From NCBI RefSeq assembly GCF_921293875.1, contig NZ_CAKLDI010000001.1, forward strand, positions 558,001 to 622,000: a stretch of DNA of 64,000 nt, written 5' to 3'. Positions 1-10,388 of this stretch are shown here, piece by piece (positions within the stretch are counted from its first letter, which is position 1; each line of letters opens with the position of its first letter). Made by a program: the position numbers and the translations under genes. The notes beneath the pieces were generated by a model. The model was not told the DNA's origin, did no database searches, and saw nothing but the letters and a program-made list of their open reading frames with translations. The stretch is from Vibrio stylophorae. Lineage in GTDB: Bacteria > Pseudomonadota > Gammaproteobacteria > Enterobacterales > Vibrionaceae.

Positions 1-267
1 GCCAATGAGCGTCGTTTATTTATTTTGTGCTATTTGCATCAGCATCAGGAAGCGACGGTGAATACCTTGGTTGAGGCGCTGGGGATGAGCCAGTCGGCGC
101 TCTCTCAGCATTTGGCATGGTTGCGTCGTGATGGTTTGGTGCAAACGCGCAAAGTTGGGTTGCAGGTTTATTATCGATTGAATAGTGAGGTGGCGATGTC
201 GGTGATGGGCGTGTTGCATCAGCATTTTTGCGCCTTAGATGCTGACGACACATCTTTGGCAGAATAG
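1..267 (+). CDS. hlyU: HlyU-like ArsR-family transcriptional regulator (5' end outside window)
   Basis: The reading frame is open from base 1, so the start lies before the window; 88 codons are visible. The residues show the winged-helix core of ArsR/SmtB regulators: ANERRLFIL at the start, then the recognition helix region SQSALSQHLAWLRRDGLV, then a beta-wing ending VYYRL. No metal-binding ELCV-type cysteine motif is seen in the visible part. The recognition helix and the position next to rpsT match what I recall for Vibrio HlyU, an activator that relieves H-NS silencing of haemolysin/toxin genes. The family call is firm; the HlyU name rests on motif memory and synteny. Its 3' end converges on rpsT across a shared terminator. 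Confidence 0.8.
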   Translation, partial: ANERRLFILCYLHQHQEATVNTLVEALGMSQSALSQHLAWLRRDGLVQTRKVGLQVYYRLNSEVAMSVMGVLHQHFCALDADDTSLAE

Positions 268-299
268 CTTTATCTTGCTGATCTCAAATTTTAGATAAC

Positions 300-326
300 A
301 AAAAACCGGCCAAAGGCCGGTTTTTT
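300..326. terminator. bidirectional terminator between hlyU and rpsT
   Basis: An 8-bp GC-rich stem (AACCGGCC / GGCCGGTT, AAA loop) is flanked by an A run on the left and a T run on the right, so it can end transcription from both convergent genes. Confidence 0.85.
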
Positions 327-344
327 CGAAATCAAAGTGACTAA

Positions 345-605
345 TTAAAGTGCTTTGATTTGAGCCGCTAGGCGAGACTTGTGACGTGCAACTTTGTTCT
401 TGTGAACAAGGCCTTTAGCAGCCATACGGTCTAGAACTGGTTGCATTTCAGCGAAAGCTGCAGTTGCAGTTTCTTTGTTACCAGTCGCGATTGCAGCGAT
501 AGTTTTCTTGATGTAGGTGCGCATCATAGAACGACGACCAGCATTGTGCTGACGGCGTTTTTCAGATTGGATGGCACGCTTCTTAGCAGATTTGATATTT
601 GCCAA
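345..605 (-). CDS. rpsT: 30S ribosomal protein S20
   Basis: Encodes an 86-residue, lysine/arginine/alanine-rich protein starting (M)[17 protein letters not shown], the conserved S20 N-terminus, and ending [13 protein letters not shown]20 is a primary 16S rRNA-binding protein at the base of the small subunit. I place the start at the TTG at 605, not the upstream in-frame ATG, because the family begins exactly there and GGAG lies 8 bases upstream. E. coli rpsT also starts with TTG, which is part of its translational autoregulation, so the same control is likely here. Transcribed alone from the promoter at 652-680 and divergent from murJ. Confidence 0.97.
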   Translation of the reverse strand: MANIKSAKKRAIQSEKRRQHNAGRRSMMRTYIKKTIAAIATGNKETATAAFAEMQPVLDRMAAKGLVHKNKVARHKSRLAAQIKAL

Positions 606-651
606 GGGTCTTACTCCCAAATCTTGGTTCGGTGACAATTTAAGGCCGAGG

Positions 652-680
652 AATATGCCCTGTTGCGCCTAATTTGTCAA
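652..680 (-). promoter_or_regulatory. sigma70 promoter of rpsT
   Basis: Read on the minus strand: a perfect -35 TTGACA (680-675), a 17-base spacer and -10 CATATT (657-652). Start of transcription is expected near 645, giving a leader of about 40 bases. Confidence 0.75.
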
Positions 681-814
681 ATCGTTTGTGTAAATATCCA
701 CCGCACTAGTGTTTGCTAGCACTTGTGAAATAACGCGGTTAATATGGCGAGCAATTCTAACAGCATTCGAGCGACGAAGTAAGCCCTTTCTTGGCTCTCT
801 TTGTGAGGTTTTTT

Positions 815-2380
815 GTGAGTAAACAACTTTTACGTTCTGGTCTGGTGGTGAGCGCCATGACTTTTGTTTCTCGCGTACTAGGATTGGTGCGCGATATGGT
901 TGTTGCCAGCCTAATGGGCGCTGGTGCGGCTGCAGACGTATTTTTCTTCGCCAATAAAATCCCCAATTTCCTTCGTCGTTTGTTTGCTGAAGGCGCATTT
1001 TCTCAAGCTTTTGTGCCCGTACTCACTGAATATCATGCCACAGGCGATCTGGATAAAACCCGCCAACTGATTGCCCGCGTATCAGGTACGCTTGGGGTGA
1101 TAGTCTCTGTCGTGACCTTGGTTGGTGTGATTGGCTCGCCTATTTTGGCTGCGCTATTTGGTACTGGTTGGTTTGTTGACTGGCTCAATGATGGCCCGGG
1201 CGCAGATAAATTTGAGCTGGCTTCCTTTATGCTCAAAATCACCTTTCCATATCTCTGGTTTATCACCCTAGTGGCGCTTTCTGGCGCGGTGCTCAACACT
1301 TTGGGTAAGTTTGCCGTCTCCTCTTTTACCCCTGTATTTCTTAATGTGATGCTGATCATTGCTGCGCTATTTATCGCGCCGCATTTTGCGCAGCCAGAAA
1401 TCGGTCTTGCTATTGGGGTGTTTTTAGGTGGCTTGGTGCAGTTTCTTTTTCAGCTGCCCTTTTTGTATCGTGCAGGGGTGCTGGTTAAACCGCAGTGGGG
1501 CTGGCGCGATCCAGGTGTCGTACGTATTCGCACCTTAATGATTCCAGCGCTATTTGGTGTTTCGGTCAGTCAGATCAACCTATTGCTCGATACCTTTATT
1601 GCCAGTTTTCTACAAACCGGCTCCATCAGCTATCTATATTATTCCGATCGCTTGCTTGAATTTCCCCTCGGTATGTTTGGTATTGCCATTGCCACGGTGA
1701 TTTTGCCAGCGCTATCGCGCAACCATGCCACTAAATCTGCCGATGAGTTTCAGCGCACCATGGATTGGGGCGTGCGTATGGTGCTGCTGCTTGGCATGCC
1801 AGCGATGCTTGGTTTGATGTGTTTGGCTAAGCCGATGTTGATGGTGCTGTTTATGCGCGGTGAATTTACCGTCGAGATGGTCAACCAAGCGTCCTTGTCA
1901 TTACTGGCCTATGCCTCAGGTTTGCTTAATTTTATGCTGATCAAGGTGCTTGCACCAGGTTACTACTCTCGCCAAGACACCAAAACGCCAGTGCGCTATG
2001 GCATTATCGCGATGGTCACCAATATGGTCTTTAACGCAATATTTGCTTATTACTTCAGTTATGTCGGCTTGGCCATGGCGACCGCGTTGTCTGCGCTTGT
2101 GAATATGGCACTGCTTTATCGCGGTTTGCACCTTGCCAATGTATACAAGCTATCACGCTGTAGTCTGCTGTTTATTGTCCGTTTGGTGATTGCCGTGATG
2201 GTGATGGTGGCTTTACTGTGGCATTTAACGCCAGCACAAAGCGTGTGGCTTGAGTGGTCGCTACACCATCGTATTTTTGCGCTCTGTGGTTTGATTGGCG
2301 CTGGCGCCGTGAGTTATGTGCTCACCGCTATCGTTTGTGGTGTGCGTCCCTATCACTTGCGTGCAGCTGCGGTTGCATAA
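815..2380 (+). CDS. murJ: lipid II flippase MurJ (MviN)
   Basis: 521-residue polytopic inner-membrane protein of the MOP superfamily that moves lipid II across the membrane for peptidoglycan synthesis. The N-terminal stretch VSRVLGLVRD followed by FFFANKIPNFLRRLFAEGAF is diagnostic of MurJ, and about 14 hydrophobic segments follow. I chose the GTG at 815 because the family starts SKxLLRSG here and TGAGG sits six bases upstream; an in-frame TTG at 791 lacks such a site. Divergent from rpsT, followed by ribF after 88 bases. Nothing unusual in length. Confidence 0.96.
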   Translation: MSKQLLRSGLVVSAMTFVSRVLGLVRDMVVASLMGAGAAADVFFFANKIPNFLRRLFAEGAFSQAFVPVLTEYHATGDLDKTRQLIARVSGTLGVIVSVVTLVGVIGSPILAALFGTGWFVDWLNDGPGADKFELASFMLKITFPYLWFITLVALSGAVLNTLGKFAVSSFTPVFLNVMLIIAALFIAPHFAQPEIGLAIGVFLGGLVQFLFQLPFLYRAGVLVKPQWGWRDPGVVRIRTLMIPALFGVSVSQINLLLDTFIASFLQTGSISYLYYSDRLLEFPLGMFGIAIATVILPALSRNHATKSADEFQRTMDWGVRMVLLLGMPAMLGLMCLAKPMLMVLFMRGEFTVEMVNQASLSLLAYASGLLNFMLIKVLAPGYYSRQDTKTPVRYGIIAMVTNMVFNAIFAYYFSYVGLAMATALSALVNMALLYRGLHLANVYKLSRCSLLFIVRLVIAVMVMVALLWHLTPAQSVWLEWSLHHRIFALCGLIGAGAVSYVLTAIVCGVRPYHLRAAAVA

Positions 2381-2430
2381 GCGCGTGGGAAAGGATTGGC
2401 GTGATAGATGAAGCCTTGCGCAGACTAGTA

Positions 2431-2436
2431 TATAAT
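2431..2436 (+). promoter_or_regulatory. probable -10 element for ribF-ileS-lspA
   Basis: A consensus TATAAT lies 33 bases upstream of ribF in the murJ-ribF gap. No good -35 hexamer is found at 16-18 bases, so only the -10 is claimed. Confidence 0.45.
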
Positions 2437-2468
2437 CCGCCAGTTTTGTGTTGCCTGATAGTGGGACT

Positions 2469-3419
2469 ATGGAGTTAATTCGCGGAATTCATAACTTGCT
2501 GCCATCGCATCATGGCTGTGTACTGACCATTGGTAATTTTGATGGTGTGCACCTTGGCCATCAAGCGGTGCTCAAGCAAGTCGTGGAAAAAGCAAAAGAA
2601 TTGGGATTGCCCGCTACCGTGATGGTATTTGAGCCACAGCCCAATGAATTCTTTTTGCGTGAACGTGCACCGGCACGTTTGACGCGTTTACGCGATAAAT
2701 GGCAACACCTGTCACAATGCGGGATTGAGCGCGTATTGTGCGTCAATTTCAACCATCACTTTGCACAGTTAACGGCGCAGCAATTTATTGAGCGCTTGTT
2801 GGTTGCGCAATTGGGTGTTAAGTTTTTGGTCGTCGGTGATGATTTTCGTTTTGGCCAGCAGCGCCAAGGTGATTTCGCCATGCTGCAACAAGCAGGCGAA
2901 GAACACGGTTTTGCCGTGGTTAGTACCGACACCTTTTGCCATTCCCACGAGCAGCAAGTGCCATGTCGCGTGAGTAGTACCGCGATTCGCCAAGCGCTAG
3001 CTCAGGATGATTTAGCCGCCGCAGCAAGGATGTTGGGCCGACCTTATAGTATTTGTGGACGTGTGTCCCATGGTCGCAAGTTGGGACGAACCATAGGTTT
3101 TCCCACCGCCAATATTCCGCTCAAACGCTTTGTCTCACCGGTGAATGGTGTATATGTGGTGACAGTGCATGGCCTTGACCAGATCTATCAGGGTGTGGCG
3201 AATGTCGGGCATCGTCCCACAGTGGGTGGACTAAGGCAGCAGCTTGAAGTCCATCTTTTTGATTATCAGGCCGATTTATATGGCCAACAAATTGAAGTTC
3301 AACTGCGACATAAACTGCGCGGTGAACAAAAATTTGCATCCTTTGAGGCACTGCAAGCCCAGATTGCACAGGATGCACAAGCAGCACGCCTTTGGCTGTT
3401 GCACAACAATAATGTCTGA
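2469..3419 (+). CDS. ribF: bifunctional riboflavin kinase / FMN adenylyltransferase
   Basis: 316 residues. The N-terminal adenylyltransferase domain shows TIGNFDGVHLGHQ (residues about 20-32, nucleotidyl-transferase HxGH-type motif). The C-terminal riboflavin kinase domain begins near residue 185 with GRPYSICGRVSHGRKLGR and contains GFPTANI. It converts riboflavin to FMN and then FAD. The start is the ATG at 2469, where the family begins MELIRGIHN; an upstream in-frame start would add seven non-conserved residues. First gene of the ribF-ileS-lspA group, 27 bases before ileS. Confidence 0.96.
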   Translation: MELIRGIHNLLPSHHGCVLTIGNFDGVHLGHQAVLKQVVEKAKELGLPATVMVFEPQPNEFFLRERAPARLTRLRDKWQHLSQCGIERVLCVNFNHHFAQLTAQQFIERLLVAQLGVKFLVVGDDFRFGQQRQGDFAMLQQAGEEHGFAVVSTDTFCHSHEQQVPCRVSSTAIRQALAQDDLAAAARMLGRPYSICGRVSHGRKLGRTIGFPTANIPLKRFVSPVNGVYVVTVHGLDQIYQGVANVGHRPTVGGLRQQLEVHLFDYQADLYGQQIEVQLRHKLRGEQKFASFEALQAQIAQDAQAARLWLLHNNNV

Positions 3420-3446
3420 ACTTCCAGCAAACGGAATCAACAATCG

Positions 3447-6275
3447 ATGAGTGACTATAAAGATACGCTAAACCTCCCGGAAACTGAGTTTCCGATGCGA
3501 GGCAATTTGGCCCAACGTGAGCCTGAAATGCTCAATCGCTGGTATGAAAAAGATCTGTACGGCAAGATCCGTGCAGCGAAGAAAGGTAAGAAATCGTTCA
3601 TTTTGCATGATGGTCCTCCATATGCGAATGGCGATATTCACATTGGTCACTCTGTAAACAAAATTCTGAAAGACATTATTATCAAGTCAAAGACACTTGC
3701 AGGCTTTGACGCACCTTATATTCCCGGTTGGGATTGCCATGGGCTACCGATTGAGCTGATGGTTGAGAAGAAAGTCGGTAAGCCAGGCCAAAAAGTGACG
3801 GCTGCTGAGTTTCGTGAACAATGCCGTGAGTACGCTGCGACGCAAGTGAACGGTCAGCGTGAGAGCTTTAAGCGTCTTGGTGTGTTGGGTGATTGGGATA
3901 ATCCATACCTAACCATGGACTTCAACACAGAAGCCAACATCATTCGTGCGCTTGGCCACATTACTAAAAATGGCCATTTGCACAAAGGTTTTAAACCTGT
4001 GCACTGGTGTACTGACTGTGGTTCAGCTTTGGCTGAAGCCGAAGTGGAATACTACGACAAGAAATCACCATCAATCGATGTGAAATTCCGCGCCGTTGAT
4101 GAAGCTGCGGTTGCTGCGAAGTTTGATTGTGCAGAAGGCCATATCGGTGAAGGTGAGCTATTTGTGGTGATTTGGACCACGACACCTTGGACACTGCCTG
4201 CAAACCGCGCTGTTGCTTTGTCAGCAAACCTTGATTACGCCTTGGTTCAAGTGGAAGGTGAACAACCTTGTCGTTTGATTTTGGCTGATGAGTTGGTTGC
4301 CGATGCAATGGATCGCGCAGGTATTAGCCAATATCACAAGTTGGGCTTCTGTAAAGGTGCCGACCTTGAGTTGATGCAATTCAACCACCCATTCTATGAC
4401 TTCTCTGTGCCAATTATCCTTGGTGATCACGTGACCACCGAATCTGGTACTGGTTGTGTGCATACAGCACCTGGCCACGGTCAAGAAGACTTCGCGGTGG
4501 GTCAACAATACAATCTTGAAGTGGCAAACCCAGTGGGCGGTAACGGTGTTTACCTACCTGATACTGAGCTATTTGCTGGTCAGCACGTATTTAAAGCCAA
4601 TGACAGCGTGGTTGAAGTCCTTAAAGAGCGTGGTGCGCTATTGCACCATCATGCTTATGAGCACAGCTACCCACACTGCTGGCGTCACAAGACACCAATC
4701 ATTTTCCGTGCGACACCACAATGGTTCATCTCTATGGATCAAGCGGGTCTTCGCAGCAAGGCGATGTCTGAAATCAAACAGACTCAGTGGATTCCTGATT
4801 GGGGTCAAAACCGTATTGAAGCTATGGTGGATGGCCGCCCTGATTGGTGTATCTCTCGCCAACGTACTTGGGGTGTGCCAATTACTTTGTTTGTTCACAA
4901 AGAAACCCAAGAGCTGCACCCTGACACTGAAGCACTTTTTGAAAAAGTGGCCAAAGAAGTGGAAGGCAAAGGCATTCAAGCATGGTGGGATTTGGATACT
5001 GAAGCGCTACTTGGCGCTGATGCGGCAAACTACGACAAAGTGCTTGATACCCTTGATGTATGGTTTGACTCAGGCTCTACACACTATGCGGTTGTGGATC
5101 AGCGTCCTGAATACCATGGTCATACGCCAGATCTTTACCTTGAAGGTTCAGACCAACACCGTGGTTGGTTCCAATCTTCACTGCTAACCTCAATTGCGAT
5201 TCGCGGCGCAGCACCGTATAAGCAAGTGCTAACCCATGGCTTCACCGTGGATGGTAACGGCCGCAAGATGTCAAAATCTTTGGGTAACGTGATTGCGCCG
5301 AAAGATGTGATGAACAAGCTTGGTGGCGATATTCTTCGCTGGTGGGTTGCATCAACCGATTACACCGGTGAAATGACAGTGTCTGATGAGATTCTAAAAC
5401 GCTCTGCAGATGCTTACCGTCGTATTCGTAACACCGCGCGTTTCTTGCTTGCTAACATCAATGGCTTTGAGCCAAGCACTGATGCAGTGAGCGCTGATGA
5501 GATGGTGGCACTGGATCGCTGGGCCGTTGCACGTGCAAACAGCCTGCAAGAGGAGTTGATTGCTGCTTACGATTGCTACAACTTCCACGGTGTAACTCAG
5601 AAGTTGATGCAGTTCTGCTCGGTTGAGTTGGGCTCTTTCTATCTTGATATCATCAAAGATCGTCAATACACCGCGAAAAAAGGCAGTGTTGCGCACCGCA
5701 GCTGTCAAACTGCGATGTATATGATCCTTGAAGGTATGGTTCGCTGGATGGCGCCAATTCTATCTTTCACTGCAGATGAAGTATGGAATGCAATGCCAGG
5801 TGAGCGTGACGAGTTCGTCTTTACCGGTGAGTGGTACCAAGGTCTATTTGGTCTTGCTGATGATGCAATGATGAATGACGCTTACTGGGCCGATATTCTT
5901 GCTGTGCGCGGCGAAGTGAACCGTGCACTTGAAGCGGCGCGTAACGAAAAAGTGATTGGTGGCGGTCTACAAGCGGAAGTGACTTTGTTTGCGACAGCTG
6001 ATCTTGCGAGCAAGCTACAAGCGCTAGGCGATGAACTTCGTTTTGTACTGATCACCTCAAAAGCCAATGTAACTTTGGTGGATGCACAGCCAGAAGGTGC
6101 GCAAGCCACTGAGATTGATGGTTTGTGGCTTCAAGTGGCAGCGTCAACTGCGGCGAAGTGTGAGCGCTGTTGGCACCATGTGGCCGATGTGGGCACCATC
6201 GCAGGTCATGAGGCCGTATGTGGCCGCTGTGTTAGCAACATTGAAGGCGCTGGTGAACAGCGTCAGTTCGCTTAA
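3447..6275 (+). CDS. ileS: isoleucyl-tRNA synthetase
   Basis: 942 residues, close to the E. coli enzyme (938). Class Ia synthetase: HIGH at residues 65-68, KMSKS at 607-611, a large CP1 editing domain between them, and a C-terminal zinc ribbon with two CxxC pairs (CERC and CGRC near the end), as in bacterial type IleRS. It charges tRNA-Ile and edits valine. The stop is followed after only two bases by lspA, so the two are co-translated. Codon choice is strongly biased, as in highly expressed genes. Confidence 0.98.
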   Translation: MSDYKDTLNLPETEFPMRGNLAQREPEMLNRWYEKDLYGKIRAAKKGKKSFILHDGPPYANGDIHIGHSVNKILKDIIIKSKTLAGFDAPYIPGWDCHGLPIELMVEKKVGKPGQKVTAAEFREQCREYAATQVNGQRESFKRLGVLGDWDNPYLTMDFNTEANIIRALGHITKNGHLHKGFKPVHWCTDCGSALAEAEVEYYDKKSPSIDVKFRAVDEAAVAAKFDCAEGHIGEGELFVVIWTTTPWTLPANRAVALSANLDYALVQVEGEQPCRLILADELVADAMDRAGISQYHKLGFCKGADLELMQFNHPFYDFSVPIILGDHVTTESGTGCVHTAPGHGQEDFAVGQQYNLEVANPVGGNGVYLPDTELFAGQHVFKANDSVVEVLKERGALLHHHAYEHSYPHCWRHKTPIIFRATPQWFISMDQAGLRSKAMSEIKQTQWIPDWGQNRIEAMVDGRPDWCISRQRTWGVPITLFVHKETQELHPDTEALFEKVAKEVEGKGIQAWWDLDTEALLGADAANYDKVLDTLDVWFDSGSTHYAVVDQRPEYHGHTPDLYLEGSDQHRGWFQSSLLTSIAIRGAAPYKQVLTHGFTVDGNGRKMSKSLGNVIAPKDVMNKLGGDILRWWVASTDYTGEMTVSDEILKRSADAYRRIRNTARFLLANINGFEPSTDAVSADEMVALDRWAVARANSLQEELIAAYDCYNFHGVTQKLMQFCSVELGSFYLDIIKDRQYTAKKGSVAHRSCQTAMYMILEGMVRWMAPILSFTADEVWNAMPGERDEFVFTGEWYQGLFGLADDAMMNDAYWADILAVRGEVNRALEAARNEKVIGGGLQAEVTLFATADLASKLQALGDELRFVLITSKANVTLVDAQPEGAQATEIDGLWLQVAASTAAKCERCWHHVADVGTIAGHEAVCGRCVSNIEGAGEQRQFA

Positions 6276-6277
6276 TC

Positions 6278-6781
6278 ATGGCTGTTTGGACGCGAATTCG
6301 TCAGTCAGGGCTTTTTTGGCTCTGGCTGGCGGCCTTGGTATTTGCCATCGACATCGGCACCAAATTGCTGGTGATGCATACCATGGGCTATGGACCGGCT
6401 AATCGCATTGAGCTTTTGCCATTTTTCAACCTGACCTATGTGCACAACTATGGGGCCGCTTTTAGCTTTTTAAGTAATGCGGGTGGCTGGCAACGTTGGT
6501 TCTTTACCGGTATTGCCCTTGTGGTTTGTACCCTGTTGGGTTGGTGGATGAGCCGTAGTTCGCGTCAAGTGAAGCTGGTGAATATCGCCTATGCATTGAT
6601 CATCGGTGGGGCTTTGGGCAATGTGTTTGATCGCATGATCCATGGCTATGTCATCGACTTTCTCGATGTTTATTGGGGCAGTTATCACTGGCCCGCATTT
6701 AACATCGCCGATAGTGCCATTTGCATTGGTGCTGCGCTGATTGTCCTCGACAGTTTTCGCAGTGAACCCAGCAAGGCATAG
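6278..6781 (+). CDS. lspA: lipoprotein signal peptidase (signal peptidase II)
   Basis: 167 residues with four hydrophobic segments. The aspartyl protease motifs are present: [10 protein letters not shown] followed by VIDF, and FNIADSAI; the two aspartates in VIDF and NIADS form the catalytic dyad of the family. Cleaves signal peptides of diacylglyceryl-modified prolipoproteins such as the NlpI- and LoiP-like proteins in this window. Translationally linked to ileS (two-base gap). In E. coli and Vibrio fkpB normally follows; here a hairpin and then ispH follow instead. Confidence 0.96.
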   Translation: MAVWTRIRQSGLFWLWLAALVFAIDIGTKLLVMHTMGYGPANRIELLPFFNLTYVHNYGAAFSFLSNAGGWQRWFFTGIALVVCTLLGWWMSRSSRQVKLVNIAYALIIGGALGNVFDRMIHGYVIDFLDVYWGSYHWPAFNIADSAICIGAALIVLDSFRSEPSKA

Positions 6782-6804
6782 GTCACCATGTCCTGACTGA
6801 ATCA

Positions 6805-6836
6805 AAAGCGCTCTTCGTTGCGACGAAGGGCGCTTT
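6805..6836 (+). terminator. terminator-like hairpin after lspA
   Basis: A long stem of about 14 pairs (AAAGCGC...GCGCTTT, inner CTTCGT/ACGAAG, one G-U) lies 24 bases after lspA. The downstream T run is short (TTTGTTG), so termination may be partial. Confidence 0.55.
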
Positions 6837-6898
6837 GTTGTAAAAGGGGACATGCAATTTCAAGGTACACGCCCATTCAGAGAGTGAGATAAAGCTGC

Positions 6899-7846
6899 AT
6901 GGAAATTTTGTTAGCCAACCCTCGAGGTTTCTGCGCCGGTGTTGACCGAGCCATTAGTATTGTTGAGCGTGCGCTTGCGCTCTATGAGCCGCCGATTTAT
7001 GTCCGTCATGAAGTGGTGCATAACCGTTTTGTGGTGGAAGGGCTCAAGCAACGTGGCGCTATCTTTGTTGAGGAGCTGAGTGAAGTTCCTGACGACAATA
7101 TCGTTATTTTTTCTGCCCATGGTGTTTCCCAAGCTGTACGTGAGGAAGCCAAATCCCGTCAGCTGACCGTATTTGATGCCACCTGTCCTTTGGTGACCAA
7201 AGTACATATGGAAGTGGCTCGCGCTAGTAAAAAGGGTATGGAAGTGGTGTTAATTGGCCATGCGGGCCACCCTGAAGTGGTGGGTACCATGGGGCAATAT
7301 CACAATGCTGCAGGTGGCATGTATTTGGTGGAAACACCGGCCGATGTCAGCAAGCTCACGGTCAAAGATCCAAGCCAGCTGCATTTTGTTAGCCAAACCA
7401 CATTGTCGGTGGATGAAACGGCTGATGTGATTGATGAGCTACGCCGTGTATTCCCGCAAATTCAAGGCCCACGTAAAGATGATATCTGTTACGCCACGCA
7501 AAATCGTCAAGATGCTGTGCGCGAACTTGCCGCGCAAACCGATGTGATGGTGGTGGTGGGCTCAAAGAACTCATCCAATTCAAATCGCCTGCGTGAATTG
7601 GCAGAAAAACTCTCGACACCCGCTTATTTAGTTGATGATATCGACGATATCGATGCGAAATGGTTTGCAGGATGTGCCATTGTTGGCGTCACCGCCGGTG
7701 CATCGGCGCCAGAAGAGCTGGTTCAGGGGATCATTGCGCATATTGTGACATTAACTCAGGCCAGTATTCGTGAGCATCAAGGCCGCGAAGAGAATATGTA
7801 TTTTGAAGTTCCACGCGAACTTCAGGTGAAAAATCTCGACGATTAA
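6899..7846 (+). CDS. ispH: 4-hydroxy-3-methylbut-2-enyl diphosphate reductase
   Basis: 315 residues. Final enzyme of the MEP isoprenoid pathway, making IPP and DMAPP at an iron-sulfur cluster. The three cluster cysteines are visible at C12 (GFCAGVDRA), C96 (DATCPLVTK) and C197 ([11 protein letters not shown]), and the catalytic glutamate E126 in HPEVVGT. Start ATG at 6899 gives the conserved [16 protein letters not shown]-terminus. Separated from lspA by 117 bases that hold only a hairpin; fkpB, the usual gene in between, is missing. Confidence 0.97.
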   Translation: MEILLANPRGFCAGVDRAISIVERALALYEPPIYVRHEVVHNRFVVEGLKQRGAIFVEELSEVPDDNIVIFSAHGVSQAVREEAKSRQLTVFDATCPLVTKVHMEVARASKKGMEVVLIGHAGHPEVVGTMGQYHNAAGGMYLVETPADVSKLTVKDPSQLHFVSQTTLSVDETADVIDELRRVFPQIQGPRKDDICYATQNRQDAVRELAAQTDVMVVVGSKNSSNSNRLRELAEKLSTPAYLVDDIDDIDAKWFAGCAIVGVTAGASAPEELVQGIIAHIVTLTQASIREHQGREENMYFEVPRELQVKNLDD

Positions 7847-7879
7847 TTTTGAATAAAAATTCATTGTTTGATTTTTTGA

Positions 7880-8728
<849 letters not shown>

Positions 8729-8744
8729 ATATAATTAATCTTTG

Positions 8745-8773
8745 AAAAAGAGTGCTACATGCACTCTTTTTTT
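8745..8773 (+). terminator. rho-independent terminator of dapB
   Basis: An 11-bp stem (AAAAAGAGTGC / GCACTCTTTTT, loop TACAT) ends in a T run of at least seven. Confidence 0.88.
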
Positions 8774-8912
8774 GTATCTATCGAATTAATAACACATTGT
8801 TTTTAAATAAAATAAATAAGATATCATCTGTTTATGTGTGCTTTTGATGTGAATTTATGCTTGATTGTTTATTTTGGGTGTAATTGTTTGTTTTTGAATC
8901 AATGTGCATTTT

Positions 8913-8928
8913 TCGCAAGCGTTTGCGT
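8913..8928. promoter_or_regulatory. PurR-type operator
   Basis: The 16-base palindrome TCGCAAGCGTTTGCGT matches the PurR consensus ACGCAAACGTTTGCGT at 14 of 16 positions. It lies about 180 bases upstream of the carA promoter. E. coli carAB is a known PurR target with an upstream operator, so the function is likely conserved. Confidence 0.7.
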
Positions 8929-9092
8929 CAGTCGGTGGTGTTCTTTTATATCAATGTGGGAGCTCATTTATCAATGAGACAATTATGTATCAAAATTTAT
9001 CGAATCATAGCTAAGAAAAGGCATCTTTATTCGGCTTATATGTTCTAAAAAATGGATTTGGCAATATTTTTAGTTTTTTCTTGTGCTTCATG

Positions 9093-9121
9093 TTGACAGT
9101 GAAAAGGGCGATCTCTAGAAT
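9093..9121 (+). promoter_or_regulatory. sigma70 promoter of carAB
   Basis: A perfect -35 TTGACA, a 17-base spacer and -10 TAGAAT. Expected transcription start is near 9128, about 100 bases before carA. Confidence 0.75.
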
Positions 9122-9229
9122 GCGCGCAATTTGTCAAAAATACCTTAACCGGTTGGACGACATTATGTAGAATGGAAAGTGATAAGTTATCCATTCTGAA
9201 TGCATTTTTATTAAAATCTGGAGGTTGTC

Positions 9230-10372
9230 TTGAACAAGTCAGCGCTATTGGTCCTAGAAGATGGGACGGTGTTCCGCGGCACATCCATTGGTGCTTTTGG
9301 AACCGCTGTTGGAGAAGTCGTTTTTAATACCTCGATGACGGGGTACCAAGAAATTCTCACTGATCCTTCCTATTCTCGACAAATCGTCACTCTCACTTAT
9401 CCCCATATTGGCAACACCGGTACTAATACCGAAGACGAAGAATCCTCCGCTGTTCACGCTCAAGGCCTTGTCATTCGCGACCTCCCTCTTCTGGCCAGCA
9501 ACTTCCGTAGCGAACAATCTCTTTCTGATTATTTAAAATCCCACAACATCGTTGGCATCGCTGACATCGATACCCGTAAGCTCACACGCGTCCTACGCGA
9601 AAAAGGTGCGCAGAACGGTTGTATCATTGCGGGCAATCAGTTGGATGAAGGTAAAGCACTTGAGCTTGCCAAAGCATTCCCGGGTCTAAAAGGCATGGAT
9701 TTGGCCAAAGAAGTGACCACTGAGAGCGCCTATTCTTGGACCCAAGGTTCATGGACGCTTGAAGGCGGCTTACCTGCAGAGAAAAGCGCTGCAGACATGC
9801 CATACCATGTTGTTGCTTATGACTTTGGTGCCAAGCGCAACATTCTACGTATGTTGGTTGACCGTGGTTGCCGCTTGACTGTGGTGCCGGCGCAAACTTC
9901 AGCGGAAGAAGTGCTCGCGATGAACCCAGACGGCGTGTTCCTATCCAATGGCCCTGGCGACCCAGCACCATGTACCTACGCCATTGAAGCGACCAAGGTT
10001 TTCCTTGAGAAAGGTCTACCTGTATTTGGTATCTGTTTGGGTCACCAAATTTTGGCGCTGGCCTCTGGCGCGCAAACCGTGAAGATGAAATTTGGTCACC
10101 ACGGTGCCAACCACCCAGTGAAAGATCTCGACCGCGATGTGGTGATGATTACCTCACAAAACCACGGCTTCGCTGCCGATGAGAAAACCCTGCCTGCGAA
10201 CTTGCGCGCAACGCATGTATCGCTATTTGACGGTTCATTGCAAGGGATTCATCGCACCGACAAGCCAGCATTTAGCTTCCAAGGTCACCCTGAAGCGAGC
10301 CCTGGTCCTCACGACGCGGCACCGCTATTTGACCACTTTATTGAATTGATTGAGCAGCACAAAGCGCATTAA
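9230..10372 (+). CDS. carA: carbamoyl-phosphate synthase small (glutaminase) subunit
   Basis: 380 residues. Hydrolyses glutamine and passes ammonia to CarB for carbamoyl phosphate used in pyrimidine and arginine synthesis. Class I glutamine amidotransferase signature GICLGHQ with nucleophile C269, the same number as in E. coli, and the downstream GHPEASPGP histidine/glutamate motif. Start is TTG at 9230, preceded by GGAGG at five bases; the E. coli carA start is also TTG. Followed by carB after 16 bases. Confidence 0.97.
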   Translation: MNKSALLVLEDGTVFRGTSIGAFGTAVGEVVFNTSMTGYQEILTDPSYSRQIVTLTYPHIGNTGTNTEDEESSAVHAQGLVIRDLPLLASNFRSEQSLSDYLKSHNIVGIADIDTRKLTRVLREKGAQNGCIIAGNQLDEGKALELAKAFPGLKGMDLAKEVTTESAYSWTQGSWTLEGGLPAEKSAADMPYHVVAYDFGAKRNILRMLVDRGCRLTVVPAQTSAEEVLAMNPDGVFLSNGPGDPAPCTYAIEATKVFLEKGLPVFGICLGHQILALASGAQTVKMKFGHHGANHPVKDLDRDVVMITSQNHGFAADEKTLPANLRATHVSLFDGSLQGIHRTDKPAFSFQGHPEASPGPHDAAPLFDHFIELIEQHKAH

Positions 10373-10388
10373 TTGGGAGTTTGAGACC

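Larger units (their letters stand above)
8774..9229 (+). promoter_or_regulatory. carAB control region
   Basis: 456 AT-rich bases without a convincing gene. It contains the PurR-type box and the sigma70 promoter listed separately, and near the carA start an inverted repeat GAATGGA/TCCATTC (9170-9196) that could form a leader hairpin. In E. coli carAB has two promoters controlled by pyrimidines, purines (PurR) and arginine (ArgR); this long region fits comparable multi-input control. I could not find a convincing full ArgR box. Confidence 0.6.

Noticed and set aside
4456-5187. 243-codon frame inside ileS on the same strand
   Set aside because: Shadow of ileS in another frame; no ribosome site, no recognisable motif.
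9194-9214. ArgR box before carA
   Set aside because: Only one half (TGAAT) fits; the second half is not convincing.
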